Of a stretch of 64,000 bases of DNA, positions 1 to 8,559 are shown one piece after another. The DNA comes from JAFLCL01 sp039809495 (GTDB lineage: Bacteria; Myxococcota_A; Polyangia; Polyangiales; Sandaracinaceae): the NCBI GenBank assembly GCA_039809495.1, contig JBDHVC010000018.1:1-64000 (forward strand), read 5' to 3'. The position numbers and the translations under genes were made by a program. The notes under the pieces are model-generated. The model ran no database searches and was not told the DNA's origin. It worked only from the letters and a program-made list of their open reading frames with translations. Numbering within the stretch: the first letter of the stretch is position 1; each line of letters starts with the position of its first letter.

Positions 1-1271
1 GCGCGAGCGGCCTCCTGTGCGGCGGCCTCGGCTTGGGCGCGAGCGGCGTCTTGCGCGGCGGCCTCGGCTTGGGCGCGAGCGGCCTCGGCCTGAGCGCGAG
101 CGACGTCTTGGGCGGCGGCCTCGGCCTCCGCGCGAGCGGCCTCCTGTGCGGCGGCCTCGGCCTCCGCGCGAGCGGCCTCGGCCTGAGCGCGAGCGGCGTC
201 TTGCGCGGCGGCCTCGGCTTGGAGCTGCGCTTGCGCCGCGGCCTGCGCTCGCTGGGTGGCTGTCGAGCCGTCTTCGATCTCCGGCGCGCCGCGCCAGTCC
301 TTCCACTGGAGGGTCAGGATCGGCGGTCGGCTCGGCCGCCCCTGCCAGCGGTGGTCGAACATCGCCATCTTCACGAGCTTGCCCTTCGGGCGCTCCGCGA
401 GGCTCGCCTCGAGCCGTGTGAAGAGCTGCTCGAGGAGGATGCGCGCCGCGCTCGTCGGCGTCCCCTCTGGAACGAAGTAGTGTCGCTCGCGGTAGAGGAG
501 CGGCGAGGCGGCGCTCGGCTCTTCGTCGCGGGCGAAGAGCTCCTCGGCGAGCTCGCCGAACAAGATCGCGGGCGCCGCCTCGGGGACGCTGGCCGCCGCC
601 GCGGGCGCGCGCTCCGGCGAGGTCGCCGAGGGGGCGGTCGCAGGGGCGTCCGCCGGGTGCTGCGCGGCGCCTCCGATCGGCTCCGCGTCGCGCTCGGCCG
701 TGGGCGTCGCGGCGGGCGCCGGGCTCGGCTCGGGCGCGACGTAAGCGACGGTGTGCCGCGGGGCCGCGGAGCGTCGATCCTTGGGTGGGCTCGACGCGGC
801 GCGCGGAGGCGGCACGCTCACGACCTTGCTCGGAGCAGGCGGGGCGCTCGGGGAGGGGCTCGAGGCGCTGCGCTCGACCGCGGGGGTCGGCGAGGACGCG
901 CGCGTCGCCGCGTCTGGCTCGGTCGCGCCGAGGCTCGAGGCGTCGAACGCCACGGTGCGTCGGCTGACCCGCACGTCGACGACGCCCGAGGGGGGCGACG
1001 AGCGCGCGGCGCTCGCGGCCGGAGGAGGAGCGCTCGGCGCGGGCGCGGGGTGCACGCTCGCCGACGTCGGCTCGAGGTGGTACTGGCGTCGTGCGATGCC
1101 ATCCGAGAGCGAGACGGTCCCCTCGGGTGATACCTTGCACGTCGCGCCCGGCGGCACCCCGCCACGTTCCCCGATCTGGCCGCGCCCCAGGGTCAGAGCG
1201 GTCATCCAATTGGTCGCCTCGACGACCACGTCGTGGACCACAGCCTCGGAGCCGAGCTCCGTGACGACCAT
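1..1271 (-). CDS. Partial gene: unrecognised protein with Ala/Pro linker and Ala/Glu/Gln/Arg coiled coil
   Basis: Function unknown. The reading frame runs without a stop from an ATG at 1271 to the window edge, so the C-terminus is missing. About 424 residues are visible. Residues 1-75 form a compact domain with the motifs EATNWMTAL and GGVPPGATC. Residues about 80-225 are a Pro/Ala/Ser-rich linker. Residues about 230-335 form a second domain (YRERHYFVPEGT, then FDHRWQGRP and TLQWKDWRG). The visible end is an alanine-rich helical stretch built from near-repeats such as AEAAAQDAARA, consistent with a coiled coil. A GGAG lies only two bases before the ATG, so the exact start is uncertain. It is divergent from pdxA across 125 bases. 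Both folded parts look like conserved domains but I cannot name them. Confidence 0.8.
   Translation of the reverse strand, partial: MVVTELGSEAVVHDVVVEATNWMTALTLGRGQIGERGGVPPGATCKVSPEGTVSLSDGIARRQYHLEPTSASVHPAPAPSAPPPAASAARSSPPSGVVDVRVSRRTVAFDASSLGATEPDAATRASSPTPAVERSASSPSPSAPPAPSKVVSVPPPRAASSPPKDRRSAAPRHTVAYVAPEPSPAPAATPTAERDAEPIGGAAQHPADAPATAPSATSPERAPAAAASVPEAAPAILFGELAEELFARDEEPSAASPLLYRERHYFVPEGTPTSAARILLEQLFTRLEASLAERPKGKLVKMAMFDHRWQGRPSRPPILTLQWKDWRGAPEIEDGSTATQRAQAAAQAQLQAEAAAQDAARAQAEAARAEAEAAAQEAARAEAEAAAQDVARAQAEAARAQAEAAAQDAARAQAEAAAQEAAR
3..230 (-). repeat. Tandem coiled-coil-coding repeats
   Basis: The DNA is made of imperfect units around GCGGCCTCGG, GCGCGAGCGG and TCTTGCGC. 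They encode alternating AEAAAQDAARA and RAQAEAARAEA blocks. The repeat enters the window already under way, so its full length is unknown. Confidence 0.75.
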
Positions 1272-1347
1272 TCTCCAGCGTTTTTGGGCCAAAACCAGCT
1301 CTCTTCGGGTGGGCGAGATGAACGCACGAGGATCGCGTCGGGTCAAG

Positions 1348-1355
1348 ACTATACG
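1348..1355. promoter_or_regulatory. Overlapping divergent -10-like elements
   Basis: The AT-rich core ACTATACG reads TATAGT on the minus strand (1353-1348) and TATACG on the plus strand (1350-1355). It lies between the divergent coiled-coil gene and pdxA, about 40 bases before pdxA and 77 before the other start. A shared bidirectional promoter is inferred from position and composition only. Confidence 0.4.
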
Positions 1356-1396
1356 CCGACCCCGTGAGGCGGTTGCCGCTCGGAAGGAGGCGCACG

Positions 1397-2377
1397 ATGC
1401 GGGCTCGGCTCGCGATCTCCGCCGGTGATCCCGCAGGCGTCGGGCCCGACGTCGCCGTGCGCGCGCTCGGCGTGCTCCCTCCCGGCCTCCCACCGGTCCG
1501 GCTCTTCGGCGACGCGGCCGATCTCGCGGCGCGGCTCGAGGCGAGCGGGCTCTCCACGCGCGCCGAGCTCGTCGACGTCGGGCGCGTCGATCCCGCGGTC
1601 GTCCGGCGCCACGAGGACGACGCGCGGACCGGCGCGATCGCGCTCGCCGCGCTCGATGGCGCGATCGACGCGGTGCTCGCGGGGAGCGCGGACGCGGTCG
1701 TCACGGCGCCGGTCTCGAAGGCCGCGATCGCTCTCGCGGGGCACGACTTCGTCGGGCAGACCGAGCACCTCGCGCGGCGCGCGGGCCTTCGCGACGACGA
1801 CGTGACGATGATGTTCCTCGGGCCTCGGCTCCGCGTCGCGCTCGCCACGACGCACCTCGCGATCCGTCGGGTGCCCGACGCGGTCACGAGCGCGCGCGTG
1901 ACGCGCGCCGTGCGTCACCTCGCCGAGGCGCTCGCCGCGCTCGAGCCCCCACGCGGCGCGTCGATCTCGGTCACGGGGCTCAACCCCCACGCGGGCGAGC
2001 GCGGGCTCTTCGGCGACGAGGAGGCGGAGATCCTCGCGCCCGCGCTCGACGCGCTCCGTCGCGAGGCTCCCTTCTCGGAGGGCCTGCTCGCGCTCGTCGG
2101 GCCCGAGCCCGCCGAGGCCTCGTTTCGGCGAGCCCACGGGGGCGCTCACGCGGGCGTCGTCGCGATGTTCCACGACCAGGCGACGATCGCCAGCAAGCTC
2201 CTCGACTGGGGCGAGGCCGTGAACGTGACGTGGGGCCTACCGTTCGTGCGGACGAGCGTCGATCACGGCGTCGCCTTCGACGCGGCGCGAGCGAATGCGG
2301 CGGACGCGCGCGGCATGATCGCGGCGATCGAGCTCGCGATCCGGCTCGTCGAGGGCCGGGCGCGAGGCGCGCCGTGA
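1397..2377 (+). CDS. pdxA: 4-hydroxythreonine-4-phosphate dehydrogenase PdxA
   Basis: PdxA oxidises 4-phosphohydroxy-L-threonine with NAD in the cytoplasmic pyridoxal-5'-phosphate pathway and depends on a divalent metal. The 326-residue protein is of normal family length. Visible motifs in order are GDPAGVGPD near the N-terminus, VTAPVSKAAI followed by GHDFVGQTEHLA, GLNPHAGERGLFGDEE, MFHDQATIASKL and GLPFVRTSVDHGVAFD. These carry the family's metal-binding histidines and substrate residues. The ATG at 1397 was chosen over an upstream in-frame start because GGAAGGAGG sits 7 bases before it. The stop overlaps the GTG of uvrA (GTGA), which points to translational coupling. Confidence 0.95.
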   Translation: MRARLAISAGDPAGVGPDVAVRALGVLPPGLPPVRLFGDAADLAARLEASGLSTRAELVDVGRVDPAVVRRHEDDARTGAIALAALDGAIDAVLAGSADAVVTAPVSKAAIALAGHDFVGQTEHLARRAGLRDDDVTMMFLGPRLRVALATTHLAIRRVPDAVTSARVTRAVRHLAEALAALEPPRGASISVTGLNPHAGERGLFGDEEAEILAPALDALRREAPFSEGLLALVGPEPAEASFRRAHGGAHAGVVAMFHDQATIASKLLDWGEAVNVTWGLPFVRTSVDHGVAFDAARANAADARGMIAAIELAIRLVEGRARGAP

Positions 2378-5040
2378 TCCGCGTGCGCGGCGCCCGCCAG
2401 CACAACCTCGCGGGCTTCGACGTCGGCTTCCCGCGCGACGCGATCAGCGTGGTGACCGGACCGAGCGGCTCGGGCAAGAGCTCCCTCGTCTTCGACACGC
2501 TCTACGCCGAGAGCCAGCGGCGCTACGTCGAGTCCCTCGGCACCCACGCTCGGCAGGTGCTCGAGCTGCTCGAGCGGCCCGACGTCGACGCGATCGAGGG
2601 GCTCTCGCCCGCGATCGCGGTGCGCCAGGAGCCCCCCGCCGCGAGCCGCCGCTCGACGGTGGGCACGGTGACGGAGATCCACGACTTCCTGCGCGTGCTC
2701 TACGCGCGCGTCGGTCGCCCGCACTGCCCCGGCTGCGGCGACGAGGTGCGTGGCTACACGGTGCAGGAGCTCGTCGACCGCGCCGAGCGCCACGCGGGCG
2801 AGCGCGTCGTCGTGCGCGCGCCGATCGTCCGCGGCGCGCGGAGCGAGCTCGCGATCGAGCTCGCGCGCCTGCGCAAGGACGGCTTCGTGCGCGTCGTCAT
2901 CGATGGCGAGCCGCGTGACCTCGGCGAGACGATCCGGGTCGATCCGAGGCGCCCCCACGAGCTCGACGTCGTCGTCGATCGGCTCGTCATCAAGCCCGAC
3001 GTGCGGGCGCGGCTCACCGACGCGGTCGAGCTCGCGCTCCGGACCGGCGGCGGGCTCGTCCGGCTCGTCCGCGAGGGCGAGGAGGAGCTGCTCTCCGAGC
3101 GACCGCGCTGCGTCCGCTGCGATCGCGTGCTCGCGCCGATCACGCCGCGCTCGTTCTCGTGGAACGCGCCCGAGGGTGCGTGCCCGGGCTGTGATGGGCT
3201 CGGCGTCGTCGGCGTCGAGGGAGGGGTCTCCGTCATGGCGGACGGCGCCACGGATCGGGCCGACGAGCCGCCCCGACGCGCCCCGAAGGGCGCGAGGCGG
3301 ACGCGCGAGCGCGGGAGCTCGCGCGACAAGCGTCCTCGCTCGAAGGACGAGCCGCTCGACGACGAGCCGGAGTCGAGCCACGAGGGGCTCGACGCCGCGG
3401 TGAGCCGCTGCCCGCGCTGCCTCGGTCGCCGGCTGAACGAGGAGGCGCTCGCGGTTCGTGTGGCGGGCGAGGGCGTCGCGGAGCTCTCGAGCGCTCCGAT
3501 CAGCGAGCTCGCCGCGCGCGTCGCCGACCCCGCGTGGCTCTCCCCGCTCTCGTCGCGCGAGCGCGAGATCGCGCGACCGCTCGTGCGTGAGATCGCGACG
3601 CGCCTCCGCTTCCTCGACGACGTCGGCGTCGGCTACCTCTCGCTCGACCGCGCGGCGGCGACGCTCAGCTCGGGCGAGGCGCAGCGCATCCGGCTCGGGA
3701 CGCGGCTCGGCGGCGCGCTCGTCGGCGTCCTCTACGTCCTCGACGAGCCGACGCTCGGCCTGCACCCGCGCGACACGGCGAGGCTCGTCGCGACGCTCGA
3801 GCGGCTGCGGGATCAGGGCAACACGGTCGTCGTCGTCGAGCACGACCTCGACGTGGTGCGCGCCGCGGGCCACGTCGTCGATCTCGGTCCCGGCGCGGGC
3901 GTGCGAGGGGGGAGGCTCCTCTTCGAGGGGACGCCCGAGGCGCTCGCTCAAAGCGCCGAGGCGCCGACGGGCCCTTGGCTCGCGGGGAAGGCGCTCCCTC
4001 CGCGGGCGCGCGCGAGCCCGCGCGGCGCGCTCACGCTCTCGCGCGTCCGGCTCCACAACCTCGACGACGTCAGCGTCACGATCCCCTTCGGTCAGCTCGT
4101 CGCGGTCACCGGCGTCTCGGGGAGCGGCAAGAGCTCGCTGATCGTCTCGGCGCTGCTCCCGAGCCTGCGCGCGATCCTGCGCGGCGAGGCGCCCCCCTTC
4201 GCGCTCGAGGGCGCGCAGGTCGTCGAGCGCGTCGTCGCCGTCGACCAGCGCCCGATCGGGCGCACGCCGCGCTCGAGCCCCGCGACCTACGTGGGCCTGA
4301 TGACCCCGCTCCGCGAGCTCTTCGCCTCGCTCCCCGAGGCTCGGGCGCGCGGCTACGACGCGGCTCGCTTCAGCTCGAACGTGAAGGGCGGGCGCTGCGA
4401 GGCCTGCGAGGGGCAGGGGGTCGTCCGCGTCCCGATGCAGCTCTTGAGCGACGTCTACGTGCGCTGCGAGAGCTGTGGCGGCAGCCGCTACAACCGCGAC
4501 ACGCTCGAGGTGCGCTACCGGGGCCTCTCGATCGCGGACGCGCTCGCGCTCCCGATCGAGGAGGCGGCCGAGCTCTTCTCGGCGGTGCCGGCGCTCGCGA
4601 GGCGCCTCGCGACGCTCGGCTCGCTCGGGCTCGGCTACCTCACGCTCGCGCAGAGCGCGACGACGCTCTCGGGCGGCGAGTCACAGCGGCTCAAGCTCGC
4701 GAAGGAGCTCGCGCGCACGAGCGACGCGCCCACGCTCTACGTCCTCGACGAGCCGACGACGGGCCTGCATCCGTCCGACGTCGAGGCGCTGCTCGAGGTG
4801 CTCGATCGCCTCGTCGCCGAAGGCCACGGCGTGATCGTCATCGAGCACTCGATGGACCTCGTCGCGCGCGCCGATCACGTGATCGACCTCGGCCCCGAGG
4901 GCGGCTCGGGGGGCGGTCGGATCGTGGCGGCGGGGCCGCCGAGCGAGCTCGCGCGCCTGGACACGCCCACCGGGCGTGCGCTCCGCCCCTTCGTCGAGGC
5001 GCGGGGCCGCGCGCCTCGCGGCGCGGATCGGTCGCGCTGA
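2374..5040 (+). CDS. uvrA: UvrA-family excinuclease ABC subunit A, with a reduced insertion domain
   Basis: UvrA is the damage-recognition ATPase of nucleotide excision repair. It has two ABC modules: Walker A GPSGSGKSS near residue 30 with signature LSSGEAQRIRLG, and a second Walker A GVSGSGKSS with signature LSGGESQRLKLAKEL. The zinc-finger cysteines are present (CVRC...CPGC; CEAC...CESC), as are a UvrB-binding-like region and both Walker B/DEPT segments. It has 888 residues against about 940 in typical UvrA. The region between the first zinc finger and the CPRCLGRRLNEE motif is a charged Arg/Lys/Glu/Asp linker rather than the usual folded insertion domain. The GTG start overlaps the pdxA stop. 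It could be the main UvrA or a specialised paralogue. Confidence 0.88.
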   Translation: MIRVRGARQHNLAGFDVGFPRDAISVVTGPSGSGKSSLVFDTLYAESQRRYVESLGTHARQVLELLERPDVDAIEGLSPAIAVRQEPPAASRRSTVGTVTEIHDFLRVLYARVGRPHCPGCGDEVRGYTVQELVDRAERHAGERVVVRAPIVRGARSELAIELARLRKDGFVRVVIDGEPRDLGETIRVDPRRPHELDVVVDRLVIKPDVRARLTDAVELALRTGGGLVRLVREGEEELLSERPRCVRCDRVLAPITPRSFSWNAPEGACPGCDGLGVVGVEGGVSVMADGATDRADEPPRRAPKGARRTRERGSSRDKRPRSKDEPLDDEPESSHEGLDAAVSRCPRCLGRRLNEEALAVRVAGEGVAELSSAPISELAARVADPAWLSPLSSREREIARPLVREIATRLRFLDDVGVGYLSLDRAAATLSSGEAQRIRLGTRLGGALVGVLYVLDEPTLGLHPRDTARLVATLERLRDQGNTVVVVEHDLDVVRAAGHVVDLGPGAGVRGGRLLFEGTPEALAQSAEAPTGPWLAGKALPPRARASPRGALTLSRVRLHNLDDVSVTIPFGQLVAVTGVSGSGKSSLIVSALLPSLRAILRGEAPPFALEGAQVVERVVAVDQRPIGRTPRSSPATYVGLMTPLRELFASLPEARARGYDAARFSSNVKGGRCEACEGQGVVRVPMQLLSDVYVRCESCGGSRYNRDTLEVRYRGLSIADALALPIEEAAELFSAVPALARRLATLGSLGLGYLTLAQSATTLSGGESQRLKLAKELARTSDAPTLYVLDEPTTGLHPSDVEALLEVLDRLVAEGHGVIVIEHSMDLVARADHVIDLGPEGGSGGGRIVAAGPPSELARLDTPTGRALRPFVEARGRAPRGADRSR

Positions 5041-5047
5041 TCCCTCT

Positions 5048-5071
5048 GGCTCCTTCGTCGTCGAAGGGGCC
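5048..5071. terminator. Hairpin between convergent uvrA and rpoZ
   Basis: GGCTCCTTCG and CGAAGGGGCC pair over ten positions, one of them a T-G wobble, around the loop TCGT. It lies 8 bases after the uvrA stop. There is no T-tract, so it would be a GC-rich hairpin terminator or an mRNA 3' stabiliser. Confidence 0.5.
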
Positions 5072-5109
5072 TCTAGCCTCTCCCGCGCGCCGCGAGGGCG
5101 CGGAGCCGA

Positions 5110-5349
5110 TCACCGATCGAGGCGCTTGCGCTCGTCGATGAACTCGTTGATCGCGTCCTGCGAGCGGCGGTTCCAGTGGACCTTGCCGGCGGCGATCTCG
5201 CGGAGCGCGGTGACGGCCGGGCGGTTCTTCGACTCGACCAGCGCGGGCGCGCCCTTCATCAGAAGGCGGGTGCGCTGCGCGGCCAGGACGACCAGCGCGA
5301 AGCGGTTTTCGTCGCGCTCGAGACAATCTTCGACGGTGACGCGGGCCAT
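5110..5349 (-). CDS. rpoZ: RNA polymerase omega subunit
   Basis: Omega is the small RNA polymerase subunit that chaperones beta' and helps assemble the enzyme. The 79-residue protein opens MARVTVEDCLERDENRF. It has the family's conserved N-terminal helix (ALVVLAAQRTRLL), and KNRPAVTALREIAAGKV covers the usual core motif. It ends in a short charged tail. The ATG at 5349 is preceded by GAGGAG. The gene stands alone, convergent with uvrA and divergent from the methyltransferase at 5458; in many bacteria rpoZ instead lies next to gmk/spoT. Confidence 0.95.
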   Translation of the reverse strand: MARVTVEDCLERDENRFALVVLAAQRTRLLMKGAPALVESKNRPAVTALREIAAGKVHWNRRSQDAINEFIDERKRLDR

Positions 5350-5457
5350 GGCACTCCTCGGAGGGGGGCGCAGCCTACGCGTGGGCTCGGCGCGCGTCAA
5401 ACCAGCCTGGTCGTTCGGCGGTTGACCAAACGCACGGCTCGTACAGACTGGCCCGCC

Positions 5458-6309
5458 ATGACGTCGACCAAGGCCGAGATCGACCTTTCCTACAGCGTCT
5501 CCAACGACTTCTTCGAGCTCTGGCTCGACGAGAACATGCACTACACGTCCGCGAGCTACCTCTCGGGCGCCGAGTCGCTCGAGGAGGCGCAGTGGAACAA
5601 GTGCCGCATCCTCTACGACTACGCGGAGATGACGCCGGAGAAGCTCGTCCTCGACATCGGCTGCGGCTGGGGCTCGAACCTCGCCTACCACGCGAAGCGG
5701 GGCACGAAGCGCGCGCACGGCATCACCCTCTCGAGCGCGCAGGCCGAGTACGCCACCGCCCGGAGGCACGCGGGCGTGACCGTGATGATGCAGGACTTCT
5801 GGAAGTACGCGCCGAGCGAGCGCTACGACGCGCTCCAGTCGATCGAGATGGTCGATCACGTCGTCTCGCCCGAGCAGGCGAACCAGGGCAAGGCGGTCGA
5901 GCTCTACCGCAGCTACTTCAAGCGCTGCTGGGAGCTGGCGAAGCCGGGCGCGCACTTCGGCTTCCAGGCGATCCTCCGCGATCGCGTGCCGCGCACCAAG
6001 AAGGATCTCGAGGACCTCAAGTTCACGGCGGACGTGATCTTCCCGGGCGGGCTGAACCCGCGCCTCGAGGAGCTGATCATGGCGATCCGCCCGTACTGGG
6101 AGTGCATGGAGCTGCGGACCCAGCGCACGAGCTACGGCCGCACGACGGGTGAGTGGCTCCGCAAGCTGCGGCAGAGCGAGGCGACGATCCGCGCGAAGTG
6201 GGGCGATCAGGTCTTCACGGACTACGAGCGTTACCTCGACACCTGCGTGCGCGCGTTCGACGCGGAGTGGTCGAGCGACGTCCAGATGAAGCTGCGTCGC
6301 TGCGACTGA
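5458..6309 (+). CDS. Cyclopropane-fatty-acid-synthase-type SAM methyltransferase
   Basis: This is a 283-residue enzyme of the CFA/mycolic-acid-methyltransferase family, which uses S-adenosylmethionine to alkylate lipids or small hydrophobic substrates. It opens with YSVSNDFFELWLDENMHYTSA, typical of the family. SAM motif I, LVLDIGCGWGSN, lies at residues 63-74. The GITLSSAQAEYA segment follows, then SIEMVDHV with E130 where family members carry an active-site acidic residue. It is shorter than E. coli Cfa and lacks its N-terminal extension, so it resembles mycolic-acid-type or secondary-metabolite methyltransferases. The substrate cannot be told from the sequence. No clear Shine-Dalgarno precedes the ATG. 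Confidence 0.85.
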   Translation: MTSTKAEIDLSYSVSNDFFELWLDENMHYTSASYLSGAESLEEAQWNKCRILYDYAEMTPEKLVLDIGCGWGSNLAYHAKRGTKRAHGITLSSAQAEYATARRHAGVTVMMQDFWKYAPSERYDALQSIEMVDHVVSPEQANQGKAVELYRSYFKRCWELAKPGAHFGFQAILRDRVPRTKKDLEDLKFTADVIFPGGLNPRLEELIMAIRPYWECMELRTQRTSYGRTTGEWLRKLRQSEATIRAKWGDQVFTDYERYLDTCVRAFDAEWSSDVQMKLRRCD

Positions 6310-6360
6310 CGCGTGGCGGGTCGATCGTCGAAGAGCGTTGGATCGACGCTGCGTTCACGG

Positions 6361-6366
6361 TAGCCT
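6361..6366 (+). promoter_or_regulatory. -10-like TAGCCT before the 6377 gene
   Basis: TAGCCT ends 10 bases before the ATG at 6377, with no Shine-Dalgarno between. This fits a leaderless or nearly leaderless transcript, one of a series in this window. Confidence 0.45.
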
Positions 6367-6376
6367 CCGGCGGGCG

Positions 6377-7039
6377 ATGTCGAAGGAAGAGAAGGGCAAG
6401 CGAGCGACGACGACGCCGGGCTTCGCGATGCGAACCGAGCCGCTCGCGCCGCTCGAGGTCGACGCGATCCGCGCGTTCGACGACGAGCTCACGAGCGTCG
6501 ACACGAGCCAGCCCTCCGTCGAGGTCGTCGGCGCGCCGGCCGCGGGCGCCTCGGGCGTGGCGCAGGATCCACCGGCCATGACGAGGACCGATGGCGTCCA
6601 GAGCGTCCGCCGCACGGGGCTGCCCGCCGTCGACATCGATCTCGTCTACGAGCGGCGGAGCGCTCCGCTCGCGGATCAGCCGTGGGTCTTCGTCGAGATC
6701 TGGACGCGGAACACCATCTACGCGCTCGACGCGCGGCTCGTGTGCATCGACGTCATCGATCTCGTCAACAAGCAGAGCCAAGCGCAGCACAAGCTCCGCG
6801 GCGCTCGCCTCGTCGGGGGGCAAGCCCGCGAGGGCGGGGCGATGGAGCTCTCGCACCCCTTCCCGCGCCCCGGCGCGGAGGCCGTGTTCGAGCAGGCGCA
6901 GGGGCGCCAGGTGCGCTTCTCACAGACGTCGCCGGTCACGCGGGTCGTCCTCCGGTTGCGTGTGCTGACGGTGACGCCGGAGCAGCTCCTCCCCACGTGG
7001 GAAGAGGTCACCGGCAGCCACAAGATGCCGCAGCCCTGA
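6377..7039 (+). CDS. Unrecognised 220-residue protein
   Basis: I do not recognise this family. The first 85 residues are low in structure (MSKEEKGKRATTTPG, then an acidic and Ala/Gly-rich stretch). Residues about 90-215 look like one beta-rich domain. It includes LPAVDIDLVYERRSAP, PWVFVEIWTRNTIYALDARL, CIDVIDLVNKQS and SQTSPVTRVVLRLRVLTV. No signal peptide or membrane segment is visible, so it is probably cytoplasmic. The ATG at 6377 was chosen because a TAGCCT hexamer sits 10 bases before it. The gene is followed by an unusual duplicated hairpin element. Confidence 0.75.
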   Translation: MSKEEKGKRATTTPGFAMRTEPLAPLEVDAIRAFDDELTSVDTSQPSVEVVGAPAAGASGVAQDPPAMTRTDGVQSVRRTGLPAVDIDLVYERRSAPLADQPWVFVEIWTRNTIYALDARLVCIDVIDLVNKQSQAQHKLRGARLVGGQAREGGAMELSHPFPRPGAEAVFEQAQGRQVRFSQTSPVTRVVLRLRVLTVTPEQLLPTWEEVTGSHKMPQP

Positions 7040-7040
7040 C

Positions 7041-7263
7041 GCCGAGCGCGCCGCGGAGCGGGAGGGGGCCCCATGCTCGGCATGGGGGAGGGGCCGCGCG
7101 GCCCCTCCCATCAACGCCCTCTCCTCGACGCCAGTCCTCGAATCGACGCCAGTGCTCGAAACGTGCAAGCGGGGTTGGGGCCCCGCGCGCCGAGCGCGCC
7201 GCGGAGCGGGAGGGGGCCCCATGCTCGGCATGGGGGAGGGGCCGCACGGCCCCTCTCATCAAC
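7041..7263. repeat. Duplicated 75-bp element with nested hairpins
   Basis: Copies at 7041-7115 and 7189-7263 match at all but two positions over 75 bases. Each contains CCCCATGC-TCG-GCATGGGG (8-base perfect stem, 3-base loop), followed by a GGGGCCGCNCGGCCCC palindrome. The 73-base spacer holds an 18-bp tandem duplication (7125-7142 and 7143-7160, one mismatch). The array fills the gap between two convergent stop codons, so a strong two-way terminator or a REP-like element is likely. Confidence 0.8.
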
Positions 7264-7264
7264 C

Positions 7265-8293
<1,029 letters not shown>

Positions 8294-8346
8294 CGTGGAG
8301 CTCCTTCGTGGCTTGCCTGCGAGCCGAGAACGAGCGCTCGGCAGAA

Positions 8347-8374
8347 CGTCGCGACGTTAGTCGCGTTCGCGACG
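8347..8374. promoter_or_regulatory. Inverted repeat between FHA and kinase genes
   Basis: CGTCGCGA (8347-8354) and TCGCGACG (8367-8374) form a perfect 8-base inverted repeat with centres 20 bases apart, about two helical turns. It lies 54-81 bases upstream of the FHA gene start. This spacing fits a dimeric regulator's operator, but nothing identifies the regulator. Confidence 0.35.
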
Positions 8375-8545
8375 AGAGGTCAAGCGTCGCCGATGCCCTC
8401 CTCGGTGCGGCTTCGGTGGGCGAAGGGGCCCCTCGAGCGTGCGCGATGGCGCGAGGGCGCGCGGCGTCAAGCTCGCGACGCCGCGCTCGAGCGCGCGATG
8501 TCCGAGCGTCGAAAGCTCGGCCGACGACGTGGCTCGGTTCTCGCT

Positions 8546-8551
8546 TACACT
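8546..8551 (+). promoter_or_regulatory. -10-like TACACT before the kinase
   Basis: TACACT ends 8 bases before the ATG at 8560 and no Shine-Dalgarno is present, which fits a leaderless kinase mRNA. Confidence 0.45.
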
Positions 8552-8559
8552 ACGCGGTG

